Origin: JAKFEW01 sp036675505
GTDB lineage: Bacteria; Cyanobacteriota; Sericytochromatia; S15B-MN24; JAQBPE01
Length of the DNA: 64,000 bases
Assembly (NCBI GenBank): GCA_036675505.1
Contig: JAKFEW010000105.1
Coordinates: forward strand, 60,311 to 124,310
Direction of reading: 5' to 3'
Both the position numbers and the translations under genes were made by a program. Of this stretch, positions 21,420 through 30,287 are shown piece after piece. Under the pieces are notes generated by a model. That model was not told where the DNA came from, ran no database searches, and saw nothing but the letters and a program-made list of their open reading frames with translations. Every line of letters starts with the position of its first letter. Position 1 is the stretch's first letter.

Positions 21420-22720
21420 TATTTGCCGAGCGCCGCGAGCTCGTTGCGCACCGTGCTCACGACCATGTCGTCGAGGCGCGCCTCGTCGAAGCTGTCGACG
21501 GTATGGCTGACCGGCCCGCCGCCGTCCGCCGAGTCGCCGCCGCGCGTGAGGAACATGAACTTCGCCATCGTGAACTGCGAGAGCTGGCGCATCGCGTACT
21601 CGCCCTCCACCTCGAGGCCGCTGCAGCCCACCGAGAAGAGCTTCACGCCCTTGCAGGCCGCCTTGAGCGCCGAGGCCGTGTACGGCACCGAGTCCTCGTA
21701 GCTCACCTGCGGCGGCGCATCGGCGACCATGAAGGTCAGGCGCACGGCGTCCTGATCGGCCCAGCTCAGCTCCTTCATGGCCGTCGCGAGGCCGGCCTCG
21801 AGGTCCTCGGGGTAGTCGCCGCCGCCGTCCGCGTCGATCATGTCGAGGGTGCGCCCGAAGGCCGTGAGGTCGTCGGTGAAGTCCTTCTTGCGCACGACCC
21901 AGTCGTCGCCCCGGTCGCGGTAGGCCACCAGGCCGAAGGAGACCCTGGCGTCCTGGCCCTGCGTCTCGTGGATGCGCGCGGCGATCGAGTCGATCGTGGC
22001 CCGCAGGCTGTCGATCTCGCCGCCCATCGAGCCCGTCGCGTCGAGCATGAAGAGCACCTGCAGGTCGCGGGCCGGCGCGGGTGCCTGGCCGTCGAGCGTG
22101 ATCACCCAGTCGCCCTGCTGCTGGGCGCAGTCGAACGAGGCGCTGCCGGCCGCGCCACCCTTGGTGGCGCTGACCGTGTAGCAGCCGCCCGCGAGCCCGT
22201 GCACGCGCGGGTGGAAGAGCTGGCGGCCGTCAGCGAAGCTCTTGGCCTGGAAGACGGTCTCCGCGCCGTTCTTCACCACCAGATCGGCCGACGGCACGGT
22301 CTTGCCGCTGGCGTCGACCACGCGCAGCACGTAGCGCTCGCGCACGTCGAGGGTGCGCAAGGGCTCGCCGTCGTAGCCCGCGAGGTAGGTGAGGAAGGCC
22401 GGGAAGTTCGCGTTGTCGTCGACCGAGCCCGCGTGGAGGGGCGAGGCGGCGATCGGCCGATCGGTCTCGGCCGCCCTGGCGGGCTTCGTCGGCTTCGCCG
22501 CCGAGGCCGCGGGCCTGTCCGCCGGCGCGGCCGGGTTGCTCGCGCCCTGGCTCGCCGACTCCTTGATCGCCGAGCGGGCGCCACCGAAGGTGGTCAGGCC
22601 CGCCTTGCCGGGCGCCGCCGTGAGCGCGGCGAGGTCGCCAGCCGCGCAGCCTGTGAGGGCGTAGAGCGCGGCGAGGCCCATGAGGGCTTGAAAATTCGGG
22701 CGGCGGGTGGCACGGACCAT
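21419..22720 (-). CDS. VWA-domain lipoprotein
   Basis: The ATG at 22720 has AAGGAG eight bases upstream. The 433 residues begin with a lipoprotein signal (LYALTGC). A low-complexity Ala/Pro/Lys region to about residue 90 follows, then a beta-sandwich-like region (RYVLRVVDASGKTVPSADLV), and a von Willebrand factor A domain from about residue 205. Its MIDAS is DATGSMGGEID with Thr/Asp further on (GLVAYRDRGDD, VADAPPQ). This VWA subtype (DxTGSM...AYRDRGD) is a metal-dependent binding module common in bacterial surface proteins. The AT-rich region upstream separates it from a divergent EF-hand lipoprotein. Confidence 0.88.
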   Translation of the reverse strand: MVRATRRPNFQALMGLAALYALTGCAAGDLAALTAAPGKAGLTTFGGARSAIKESASQGASNPAAPADRPAASAAKPTKPARAAETDRPIAASPLHAGSVDDNANFPAFLTYLAGYDGEPLRTLDVRERYVLRVVDASGKTVPSADLVVKNGAETVFQAKSFADGRQLFHPRVHGLAGGCYTVSATKGGAAGSASFDCAQQQGDWVITLDGQAPAPARDLQVLFMLDATGSMGGEIDSLRATIDSIAARIHETQGQDARVSFGLVAYRDRGDDWVVRKKDFTDDLTAFGRTLDMIDADGGGDYPEDLEAGLATAMKELSWADQDAVRLTFMVADAPPQVSYEDSVPYTASALKAACKGVKLFSVGCSGLEVEGEYAMRQLSQFTMAKFMFLTRGGDSADGGGPVSHTVDSFDEARLDDMVVSTVRNELAALGK

Positions 22721-23041
22721 GGTCGGCGCTCCTTCGGATCGACGCGGCGCGACGCACCCGCCGGCGGGGGCCGTGGGGTCGCAGGGGGGACAGGGTGGCG
22801 ATCGGTCGCCTGGCCGGCCGGTGGGGTGGGCTCCGCTCGCGGGCCGGTCGAGAGTTGGACGACGATCCAAGCAAAAGGTTCCGTCGCCCGCTCGCTCACG
22901 CGCCTTTACCAAACCTTCACGCAAGCCCAGGCACTTCCGGCCGGATAGGCAAGTATACAAAGTTGAAAAACAATCAACAAACTTAGATTATTAGTATTCG
23001 AGAGAGAAAACACGGCCGCCGGCCAGAGAAGGAGCAACCCC
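22721..23041. promoter_or_regulatory. Divergent promoter region between VWA and EF-hand lipoproteins
   Basis: The part from about 22950 to 23000 is sharply AT-rich compared with its surroundings. On the plus strand TTGAAA (22963-22968) and GATTAT (22986-22991) are 17 bases apart, a reasonable promoter for the EF-hand gene, whose ribosome site AAGGAG lies just before 23042. A promoter for the VWA gene was not pinned down. No RNA gene was seen. Confidence 0.5.
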
Positions 23042-23929
23042 ATGTTCGCGACCATCCGCACCCTCGGTATCGTCCTCGCCACCGCCGCCACCCTCGCGGG
23101 CTGCAACGCCGCGCTGCCGAGCAGCGGGACGCTGACGCTGAAGGGCGACGTGGTCGGCGCCAACAGCGCCCGCGGCAAGGTGCGCGTCGCGCTCGCCGGG
23201 CTCGGCCAGGGCTACAAGACGCTCGCCACCCGCGAAGACATCAGCCGCCTCGAGCTGAGGTTGACCAGCCACCCGGGCGGCAAGGTCCAGACCCGCAAGG
23301 TCGGCCCGAAGGAGCTCGCGAGGCCGATGGTCTACGTCGACTTCGACGCCGTCCAGGCCGGCAAGGCCACGCTGGCTGTAGACGCCTTCGACGCCCGCGG
23401 CCTGGCGATCGGCAAGGGCGAGAAGGGCGCCGCCGTGGCGGCCGGCAAGACCAGCACCGTGCACGTGGCCGTGAAGCTCGACCCCAACGCCGGCGAAGGG
23501 CAGGTCGACGCCGTGATCACCTTCGAGGAGAGCGAAAGGCCAGACCCCACGCCGCGCGACGGCGAGGAGGCCTTCCGCAAGGCCGATGGCGACGGCGACG
23601 GCTGGCTCTCGCTCGACGAGTACATCCAGGGTTGGCCGCACGCCTGGGGCGGGGTGATCGGCTACCCGGGCGAGCCCGTCCCGCTGCCCTACCCGGCCGA
23701 TGAGCCGACCGCGAGCGGCGCCGCCGAGCCTGCCGGTGTGGCCGCCCCGGCGATCGCCCTCATGCCCTGCTGGATCGACCCGGCCCAGCCGGCCGACGCC
23801 CCGCTGACCCGCCCCTGCCAGCCGCCGGTCGACGCGGCGCGCTTCGAGTTCCGCCGCCGCGACCGCGACCGCGACGGCCGCCTGAGCCTCGACGAGTTCC
23901 TCGGCCGCGGGCTGATCATCGCCTATTGA
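23042..23929 (+). CDS. Lipoprotein with two EF-hands
   Basis: The ATG follows AAGGAG at eight bases. The 295 residues start with a lipoprotein signal (LAGC at about residue 21). A beta-sandwich-like domain to about 165 resembles carbohydrate-binding or Ig-like folds only in general pattern. Two canonical calcium-binding loops follow: DGDGDGWLSLDE near residue 182 and DRDRDGRLSLDE near residue 275, separated by a Pro-rich segment with two Cys. It is probably a calcium-binding periplasmic or surface lipoprotein. It is transcribed divergently from the VWA lipoprotein, itself likely metal-dependent, so the two could work together. That link is inference. Confidence 0.87.
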   Translation: MFATIRTLGIVLATAATLAGCNAALPSSGTLTLKGDVVGANSARGKVRVALAGLGQGYKTLATREDISRLELRLTSHPGGKVQTRKVGPKELARPMVYVDFDAVQAGKATLAVDAFDARGLAIGKGEKGAAVAAGKTSTVHVAVKLDPNAGEGQVDAVITFEESERPDPTPRDGEEAFRKADGDGDGWLSLDEYIQGWPHAWGGVIGYPGEPVPLPYPADEPTASGAAEPAGVAAPAIALMPCWIDPAQPADAPLTRPCQPPVDAARFEFRRRDRDRDGRLSLDEFLGRGLIIAY

Positions 23930-23956
23930 GCGAGCGGCCCGGGCGCGCCGGCGGGC

Positions 23957-26605
23957 TCAGTCCCCCCGGCCGGCCGGCTCGAGCAGCCAGGTCGCGACCT
24001 CGAAGGGACGCAGCGTGGCCGTGAGCACGCCGTCCTCCAGGGTCACCGCCTCGCCCGGCGTCTCGTCCATCCGCGCGCGCAGCGCCTGGCGCACCGGGAA
24101 GCCCAGCCGCACCTCGCCGGTCGTCGGCTGGGTCGAGCCGCTGAAGATGCGCAACACGAGGTGGTTGCCCGTCTCGGCCCGCTTGAGCGCCGAGAAGCCC
24201 CAGGCGGGCTGGTCCAGCGTGAGCCAGCTCGCGGCGGCGTGGCCCTTCCACTCGGCGAGCGGGAAGGCGCAGGCCGGCGCCACGAACTCCGTCGCACGGC
24301 GCCAGGCGGCGCCTTCCGGCTCGGCCGCGTCCTGGCTGGTCCAGGCGTAGCGGAAGGCCCAGTCGCCGATCATCTGCGCGCCGGGCGCGGCGAGCATCGG
24401 GCCGGCGTCGCCCTGGCGGGTCGCGAGGTCCTCACGCGAGAGCCAGCCCACCGAGCGGATCAAGGCCAGGTGCAGCGTGTCGCCCACGGCCTCGTACTCG
24501 TGCAGGCCGGGCGCCACCAGCGCGACGCGCCCGTTGGGCCTCGCGACATGCACCTGGCTGGTCATCGGGAAGGTGCCCATCGGCTTCTCCGCCCAGCGCT
24601 TCTCGGGCACGCGGGCCTCGCGCGTCACGAAGCCCCAGGCCGTGTCCGCGGTGGTCTCGGCGATCGCGCCCGGCAGCTTGAAGGCCGCGCGGAAGCGGTG
24701 ATCCTCGGAGAAGTTCGAGCAGGCCAGCGCGAAGTCCACGCGCCGGACGCCGGCGGTCAACGTGACGGCGAGCGCCACGCCGAAGCGCGTCTCGCCCGTG
24801 CGGCGCTTGCGGTCGGCCGCCAGGCCCGCGGGCAGCGCCCAGTCGGCCGCGAGCGCGAGCCTGAGGCCGGAGCCCGCGGCCTCGACGCTCACCCCGTCCC
24901 AGGCCCAGGCGCGGCTCGAGAGCGGTGCTTCGCCCTCGACGGGGCAGAAGTTGTACTCGTCGCCGCGATCGCCGCGGTCCTCGAAGTGGTGCACGACGGT
25001 CTCGCCGAGCACCTTGTCGTGGATCGCGACCCCGCCGGGCACGGCCTGCACGCGGAACCAGCGGTTCTCGATCCAGTCCGCGCCGGCCTTGAGCTCGGCG
25101 ACCCGCTGGTCGGCGAGCGGCGAACGGCTCAGCTTGAGCGTGCGGTAGCCCAGCGCCGGCAGGCTCGCGGCAAGGCGCACGGTGGCGCGGGCCGTCGCGA
25201 CGTTGTAAGGGTACTCGGGCGAGCGGTTCACCACGCGCACGCCGCGCTCGAGCGCGAGCACCTCGCACGGCACCGCCTGGCCCTCCTCGTCGACCAGCGC
25301 GAAGAGCGGCTCCTCGTCGAGCGCGCAGTCCAGCGTGAGCTGGGCCTCGACGGCCGCCACATGCGACCACGGGTGCGGGTTGTAGAGGCGCACGCCGGCC
25401 TGGCGCGGCAGGTCCGCCTCGGGGTCCTCGCCCGCGAGCGCCGCGAAGGCCTCGTGGCGCAGGGTCTCGCCGATCTGGGCGACCTGCATGAAGCGCGTCT
25501 CCATCTGCCTGTGCACGCTGTCCACCGAACAGCCGCAGATCGAGTCGTGCGGATGGTTCTCGAGCAAGGTCTTCCAGGCCTGGCGGATGAAGGCGCCGGG
25601 GTAGGCGCGGCCGGCGAGGCCCGGCGTCGCGGCGAGCGCCGAGAAGGGCTCGACGACGCGCTCGAGCAGGGTCTGCAGGCTGGCGTTGGCGGTCTTGAGG
25701 TAGGTGCGCGCCGAGAGCACGCCTGGCAGGAGCGAGGTGTCGGCGGCCTGGCGCAGCTCGCCGCGCACCACCGCGAGGTCGTCGCCGGCCTCGGCGCGCG
25801 CGCCCGCGATCGCCTCGGCGAGCGAGCCCTGCACGATCTCCCACTCCGGGTTGCGCTGGGCCCAGTCGCGGATGTGCGCGGGCAGGAAGGGCTGCGGCAT
25901 CAGGTGGTCCGAGCCGTTCATGAGCAGCAGCGTCGAGCCCTTGGAGCGCTCGGTCAGGATCGCGACCTCGCGCGCGAGCCGCTGGTACGACTCGGCGGCG
26001 CTCTCGGGCAGGTTCGCGAGGTTGCCGTAGCCGCCCGAGAGCCACTGGACGTAGACCCGGGAGCCGTCGAGCGCCTCCCACCACCACTGGCAGCCGGGGT
26101 TCTCATCGCCCACGCCGCGCCAGAGCGAGGCGGTCTCGAAGCCGAAGCCCTTGAAGAGCTGCGGGGTCTGGGCGAGGTGGCCGAACGAGTCGGGCAGGTA
26201 GCCGATCTCCATCGAGCGGCCGAAGCGGCGGGCGAGGCCCATGCCGATTTGCAAGTTGCGCACGAGCGACTCGGCGCTCACGAGGAAGGTGTCGGGCAGC
26301 ACGTACCAGGGCCCGACCGCGATGCGGCCGGACTCGACGTGCTTCCGCAGCTCGGCCTCGCGCTCGGGGCGGATCGCGAGGTAGTCCTCGAGCACGATCG
26401 TCTGGCCGTCGAGCATGAAGTGCCCGTAGCCCGGGTCGGCCGCCATCATGTCGAGCACCCGGTCGATCAGGCGCACCAGCTTGATGCGGAAGACCTCGAA
26501 GGGCTGGTACCATTCGCGGTCCCAGTGCGTGTGGGGGACCACCACGAGCTTGTAGCGCGTGGACACGCGCGGCGCGGCGTCGGGCTGGGGTCGGGTGGCG
26601 GACAC
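23957..26605 (-). CDS. Alpha-mannosidase, glycoside hydrolase family 38
   Basis: This 882-residue cytoplasmic-type enzyme has no signal peptide. GH38 signatures are the zinc site VPHTHWDREWY (about residues 23-33), the nucleophile region GYLPDSFGHLAQTPQL (Asp139), LLMNGSDHL, and the middle-domain helix ENHPHDSICGCSVDSVH. The C-terminal half is the all-beta domain of the family. These retaining enzymes use Zn and remove alpha-mannose, or in the MngB subgroup hydrolyse mannosylglycerate; sequence alone does not decide. It stands alone, convergent with the EF-hand gene and divergent from the NHL lipoprotein. A sugar ABC importer without an assigned substrate lies 16 kb away and could feed it. 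Confidence 0.93.
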   Translation of the reverse strand: MSATRPQPDAAPRVSTRYKLVVVPHTHWDREWYQPFEVFRIKLVRLIDRVLDMMAADPGYGHFMLDGQTIVLEDYLAIRPEREAELRKHVESGRIAVGPWYVLPDTFLVSAESLVRNLQIGMGLARRFGRSMEIGYLPDSFGHLAQTPQLFKGFGFETASLWRGVGDENPGCQWWWEALDGSRVYVQWLSGGYGNLANLPESAAESYQRLAREVAILTERSKGSTLLLMNGSDHLMPQPFLPAHIRDWAQRNPEWEIVQGSLAEAIAGARAEAGDDLAVVRGELRQAADTSLLPGVLSARTYLKTANASLQTLLERVVEPFSALAATPGLAGRAYPGAFIRQAWKTLLENHPHDSICGCSVDSVHRQMETRFMQVAQIGETLRHEAFAALAGEDPEADLPRQAGVRLYNPHPWSHVAAVEAQLTLDCALDEEPLFALVDEEGQAVPCEVLALERGVRVVNRSPEYPYNVATARATVRLAASLPALGYRTLKLSRSPLADQRVAELKAGADWIENRWFRVQAVPGGVAIHDKVLGETVVHHFEDRGDRGDEYNFCPVEGEAPLSSRAWAWDGVSVEAAGSGLRLALAADWALPAGLAADRKRRTGETRFGVALAVTLTAGVRRVDFALACSNFSEDHRFRAAFKLPGAIAETTADTAWGFVTREARVPEKRWAEKPMGTFPMTSQVHVARPNGRVALVAPGLHEYEAVGDTLHLALIRSVGWLSREDLATRQGDAGPMLAAPGAQMIGDWAFRYAWTSQDAAEPEGAAWRRATEFVAPACAFPLAEWKGHAAASWLTLDQPAWGFSALKRAETGNHLVLRIFSGSTQPTTGEVRLGFPVRQALRARMDETPGEAVTLEDGVLTATLRPFEVATWLLEPAGRGD

Positions 26606-26724
26606 GGGCGGGCTCCTGGGGCGGGGGAAGACGCGTCATTCTACTCCCCGACGGGTCCGGAGAACCAGCGCGCTTCGCCCGGGTTTGGGTATGTAAAAGG
26701 GAACAGGCGAGGGAGGGCATCGAA

Positions 26725-29400
26725 TTGCGCAAGGGTCGACTCGGCTTGCGACGGACGCTGGGGGCGATCGCCCTGGCGGGCCTGTTCGCCTGCGGCCCAG
26801 CGCCCGTCACCCCCACGGGCTCGCGTCCGACGTCGGGTGCCAGGGTTCCCGGCGGGGCGTCGAGCGCCCCGGACACAGGCCTGCCGCCGGGCACCGTCAC
26901 CCCCGTCGCGCCGGCAGGCTCCGTCGCGCCCGCCACGAGCCCCACGCCGGGCGTCGTCGCGACCCTCGCGCCGATCTCACCCCCGCCCTCCGGCGCGCCC
27001 ACGGGCCTCGCCGTGCTGGCCGGCCGCGTGTCGGCGCCCACGGCGCTGGTGCTCGCCGCGGGCGGGCTGATCAGCGACCGCGGCGCCGGCATCATCGCCA
27101 ACAACGGCGGCGGCCTGATCGCGAACAACGGCGGCAACATCATCGCCAACAACGGCGGCGGGCTCGTGAGCAACAACGGAGGCGGCTACAGGCTGCGCGC
27201 GCTCGAGCAGGTGCCGCTGGTGGGCGTGCCGATCACGCTGGTGGACGGCAACGGCCAGCCGCTCGTCGGGCCGGACGGCAAGCCGGTCATGACCGTCACG
27301 GACGCCGAGGGCCGCTACGCCTTCGCCGGCGTGCGGCCGGGCCGCCACCTCGTCGTGCGCGCCGAGCTGCCCACGGTCGGCGCGCTCACCCGCATCGTCG
27401 CGCCCACCGTCGCGGATGCGCCGCTCGACCTCGCCTCGACCCTCGCGACGACCTACATCCTCGACAAGTTCGTCGCCACCCAGGCCGACCGGCAGGCGAC
27501 CCTCGACCGCCTGCCGGCCGACGTCGAGGCCGAGACCGTGCTGATCGCAGGCGCAGCCGCTGCCAACGACGCCCCGCCCGTCTCGCTGGTCAACGCCGAG
27601 ATCGTGGCGCGCGTCGATGCGCTGCGCGCCAGGGACACCTCGCTCGACGCCCAGATGGAGAAGGTCAAGAAGCTGCTGATCGTGGCCGGCGTCTCGAACC
27701 TCGGCGCCGGCGAGATCGCGACCGAGGTCGCGCTCAAGCCCTTCAAGACGATCTGGCCGCTGGCCGACGGCCGGGTCTACCTGCACATCCCCGACGACGG
27801 CATGCTCTGGCAGCTCGACCTCGACGGCCGCTTGCGGGCCGTGGCCGGCCGCGCGGCCGAAGGCCCGGGCGCCTCGGTGAGCGTCGGCAAGGCCGCGCTG
27901 GTGGTCGACCCGGCCGGGCGCCTGCTCGGCGGCGGCGCGACGAAGGGCGTCTGGCGGCTCACGCCCGGCGCCACGCCGGCCGACCTGAAAGTCGAGACGC
28001 TGGGCGCGGACCTGGTCGACGTGATCGCGGTCTGCCCGCTCGAGGGCGACGCCGTGCTGGCCTTCACCTGGACGCCGCGCGGCGAGGCTGCCGCCTGGCG
28101 CCTCGCCATGGGCACGCCGCCGCAGAAGATCATCGGCCAGGCCGGTGCGCCGCCCGAGCTTGCGGGCGTGAAGCGCGCGGCGCGCATGCCCGACGGCACG
28201 ATCCGGCTCGAGCTGAACACGTTCCTGGTGCCCTACATATCGCGCTTCGACCTCGCCACCGGCCAGCTCACCAAGCTCAAGGCCTGGGCGTCGGGCCTGC
28301 TGGACCTGGCGATGGGCATCGACGGCACGGTCTACTACACGAAGCCGGGCGCCGACGAGGTGTATCGCTGGGACGGCACCACCGACCCTGTCGTGCCGGA
28401 CCTCAAGCGCCAGGACATGTCGCTCTTCAACCCGTTCGCGCTCGCGCCGGGCGGCGGCGCCTATTACATGGCCGGCGGCTTCACCTTCTCGACCCTGAAC
28501 GCGACGCTGAACCTCCGCAAGGGCGAGGTCACCACCCACCTCGCCGGCCTGACCGCCGAGGCCGCGGCGAGCGGCCCCGGCGTGGTCGCGCTGACGGCGC
28601 CGACGGCCTTCGCGGTCCATCCCGGCGGCGACCTGCTGGTGGCCGACAACGGCGTGTTCGTGCGCATCGTGCCGGGCGGCGCCCCCACCCCGCTGGTGCC
28701 GGACGGCCTCGCGGCCGAAGGCGCCACCTTCAAGGCGCGCTACCCCTTCGCGGCGCCCGACGGCACGATCCTGCTCGTCGCGCAGGACAACAACGAGTCG
28801 TTCACGGCCCAGCGCGACGCGGTCTTCCGCCTCACCGCCGACGGCCAGCTCACGCTGGTCTACCGGGGGATCGGCGGCATCGGCTCCGCCGAGCAAGGCC
28901 CGGACGGCAGCGTGCTGCTCAGCGACACCCGCTTCGAGGGTTTCGACTCGATCACCGGCCAGATCACGCGCGTCACGCCCGACGGCACCGCCACCGAGCT
29001 GGTCGCCCGGTCGACGGCGGCCGCGAGCACGCGGGTCTGGTTCGACGCCGGCCGGCCGGTCTACGCCAAGCCCCGCTACGAGAACAACAAGACCTACTAC
29101 ACCCCCACCCGGCTCGAGCCCGACGGCACGGCCACGGTGCTGCCCGAGATCGAGGGGACGCCGCCCTTCGCGGACGCGGCCGGCCGCACCTACACGCTGG
29201 GCAGCGCGATTACCCGCACCGATCCCGCGACCGGCGAGAAGGTGGTGCTCGCGGGCCCCGGCGGCCGCACCTTCGCGGGCGGCGGCGTCGACGACGGCGT
29301 GGGCGAGGCCCGCGTCCCGCTCTTCGGGCCCGCCGGCGACCTCTTCTTCCTGGACTTCACCAACCGACAGATCAAGCGGATCCCGGCCGACAAGCTGTGA
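26725..29400 (+). CDS. NHL-propeller lipoprotein with Asn/Gly octapeptide repeats
   Basis: The start is TTG at 26725, preceded at seven bases by GGAGGG. The 891 residues begin with a lipoprotein signal (LFAC). A Pro/Thr/Ser/Ala-rich linker (to about 95) is followed by an octapeptide array with IIANNGGG-type units (about residues 115-155). A carboxypeptidase-regulatory-like beta domain comes next (VPITLVDGNGQPL, DAEGRYAFAGVRPG), then a helical stretch at about 230-330, then NHL/SMP-30-like blades to the end (DGRVYLHIPDDG, HPGGDLLVADNGVFV). It is probably an outer-membrane-attached propeller. A protein of the same architecture is encoded at 61450. No ligand can be inferred. Confidence 0.88.
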   Translation: MRKGRLGLRRTLGAIALAGLFACGPAPVTPTGSRPTSGARVPGGASSAPDTGLPPGTVTPVAPAGSVAPATSPTPGVVATLAPISPPPSGAPTGLAVLAGRVSAPTALVLAAGGLISDRGAGIIANNGGGLIANNGGNIIANNGGGLVSNNGGGYRLRALEQVPLVGVPITLVDGNGQPLVGPDGKPVMTVTDAEGRYAFAGVRPGRHLVVRAELPTVGALTRIVAPTVADAPLDLASTLATTYILDKFVATQADRQATLDRLPADVEAETVLIAGAAAANDAPPVSLVNAEIVARVDALRARDTSLDAQMEKVKKLLIVAGVSNLGAGEIATEVALKPFKTIWPLADGRVYLHIPDDGMLWQLDLDGRLRAVAGRAAEGPGASVSVGKAALVVDPAGRLLGGGATKGVWRLTPGATPADLKVETLGADLVDVIAVCPLEGDAVLAFTWTPRGEAAAWRLAMGTPPQKIIGQAGAPPELAGVKRAARMPDGTIRLELNTFLVPYISRFDLATGQLTKLKAWASGLLDLAMGIDGTVYYTKPGADEVYRWDGTTDPVVPDLKRQDMSLFNPFALAPGGGAYYMAGGFTFSTLNATLNLRKGEVTTHLAGLTAEAAASGPGVVALTAPTAFAVHPGGDLLVADNGVFVRIVPGGAPTPLVPDGLAAEGATFKARYPFAAPDGTILLVAQDNNESFTAQRDAVFRLTADGQLTLVYRGIGGIGSAEQGPDGSVLLSDTRFEGFDSITGQITRVTPDGTATELVARSTAAASTRVWFDAGRPVYAKPRYENNKTYYTPTRLEPDGTATVLPEIEGTPPFADAAGRTYTLGSAITRTDPATGEKVVLAGPGGRTFAGGGVDDGVGEARVPLFGPAGDLFFLDFTNRQIKRIPADKL
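27067..27192 (+). repeat. Octapeptide-coding repeat (IIANNGGG-like)
   Basis: Four to five 24-base units encode eight-residue repeats of the form G-[LI]-I-[AS]-N-N-G-G. The unit period is exact at the protein level and drifts at the DNA level, so selection on the peptide is likely. The 61936-62065 array has the related unit GLISDGAG. Confidence 0.85.
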
Positions 29401-29406
29401 CCCGGC

Positions 29407-30051
29407 TCAGGCGGACGCGCCCAGCTGCCGCCTGGCCTCGGCCAACATCCTGAGCGCCCAGCGCAGCAGGTCGCGGCCCTCGACCAGCAGGTCGCTGTCG
29501 TAGGTCTCGGTGAAGGCCCGGAAGTCTTCGACCGCGTCGTCGGCCTGGCGCAGGCCCTGGCGGTAGCGGTTGAGCGCCGAGCCCAGCGGATCGGGCCAGG
29601 CCGCCGCGAAGAGCCGCCGGTGGGCCTCGGCGAGCGCGTGCTCGCCGGCCGCCACGGCGTCCGCGAAGCGCGCGACGTACAGGTCGTCGTAGATGTCGTA
29701 GGCGAGCGCCTCGACCGCCGCGTCGAGCGCGCCCATCGCCGCGACGAGCGCCGTGTCGAGCGGCACGAACACGCGCAGCCTGAACTCGAGAGGGCCGAGA
29801 CCCGCCGCCGCGGGCGGGCCCGGCGGGCGGTCGGGCAGGCGCTGGCCGGTCGGCCGCAGCGTGCGATCGTAGGCCGCGCGGCGGCCGGCATCCTTGAGCG
29901 TGTCGTAGGCCTCGTTCAGGCGCACCATCTCGGCCTGGCCACCGGACTCGCGGTCGGGGTGCAGGCGCAACGCGGCCTGGCGGAAGGCCCGCCGGAGGTC
30001 GTCGGCGGTCGCGTCGCGGGTGACGCCGAGGATTTCGTAGTACGAGCGCAT
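29407..30051 (-). CDS. J-domain (DnaJ-like) protein
   Basis: The ATG at 30051 (MRSYYEILGV) has GGGGAAG upstream; earlier in-frame residues do not look coding. Residues 3-65 are a complete J domain with the essential HPD (LRLHPDRESGG) and the NEAYDTLKD helix, so it should stimulate an Hsp70 ATPase. A Pro-rich linker leads to a helical C-terminal region of about 110 residues of unknown family, with no zinc-finger or DnaJ C-terminal substrate domain. It is thus a type III J protein. It ends seven bases from the end of the convergent NHL lipoprotein gene. No dnaK or grpE lies nearby. Confidence 0.9.
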   Translation of the reverse strand: MRSYYEILGVTRDATADDLRRAFRQAALRLHPDRESGGQAEMVRLNEAYDTLKDAGRRAAYDRTLRPTGQRLPDRPPGPPAAAGLGPLEFRLRVFVPLDTALVAAMGALDAAVEALAYDIYDDLYVARFADAVAAGEHALAEAHRRLFAAAWPDPLGSALNRYRQGLRQADDAVEDFRAFTETYDSDLLVEGRDLLRWALRMLAEARRQLGASA

Positions 30052-30127
30052 GAATCTTCCCCCGATGCCCGGCCATGATAGCCGAGGATCATTCGGATGG
30101 CTCATTGCATCCAGCAAGAATCCCAAT

Positions 30128-30156
30128 TTGACAGGCGATGGCTTCCGAGATAGAGT
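30128..30156 (+). promoter_or_regulatory. Sigma-70-like promoter upstream of candidate small RNA
   Basis: TTGACA (30128-30133), an exact 17-base spacer and TAGAGT (30151-30156) give one of the best promoter matches in the window. The predicted start is near 30163. No open frame follows before the terminator at 30228-30260. Confidence 0.6.
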
Positions 30157-30162
30157 GCTGAT

Positions 30163-30260
30163 TGTGGGATGGCTATCGGGAATAATAGTCAACAAGCCGT
30201 TATAAATCTGGCATTCAACCACATCAAAGCGCCCCGGCCGAATGGTCGGGGCGCTTTTCT
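30163..30260 (+). ncRNA. Candidate small RNA of about 100 nt
   Basis: A strong promoter sits just upstream and a strong intrinsic terminator closes the unit. The interval is much more AT-rich than the flanking genes (for example AATAATAGTC, CGTTATAAATC). No start codon with a ribosome site gives a meaningful peptide. It resembles none of the RNA families I can recognise (not tRNA, 6S, SRP or tmRNA). It lies between the divergently read J-domain gene and a convergent membrane protein gene. An alternative is that the terminator serves only the minus-strand gene ending at 30288. Confidence 0.45.
30226..30260 (+). terminator. Rho-independent terminator
   Basis: AGCGCCCCGGCC (30228-30239) pairs with GGTCGGGGCGCT (30244-30255), with one G-T wobble and a GAAT loop, followed by TTTTCT. 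It is preceded by AAA, so it may also work weakly on the minus strand for the membrane protein gene that stops at 30288. Confidence 0.8.
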
Positions 30261-30287
30261 GACGGCTGTGAGCGGAGCTAGAAACGG

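Noticed and set aside
24161..27070. A 969-codon plus-strand open frame
   Set aside because: It is antisense to the GH38 mannosidase and runs out of frame into the NHL lipoprotein; the product is Arg/Gly/Ala-rich with no domain.
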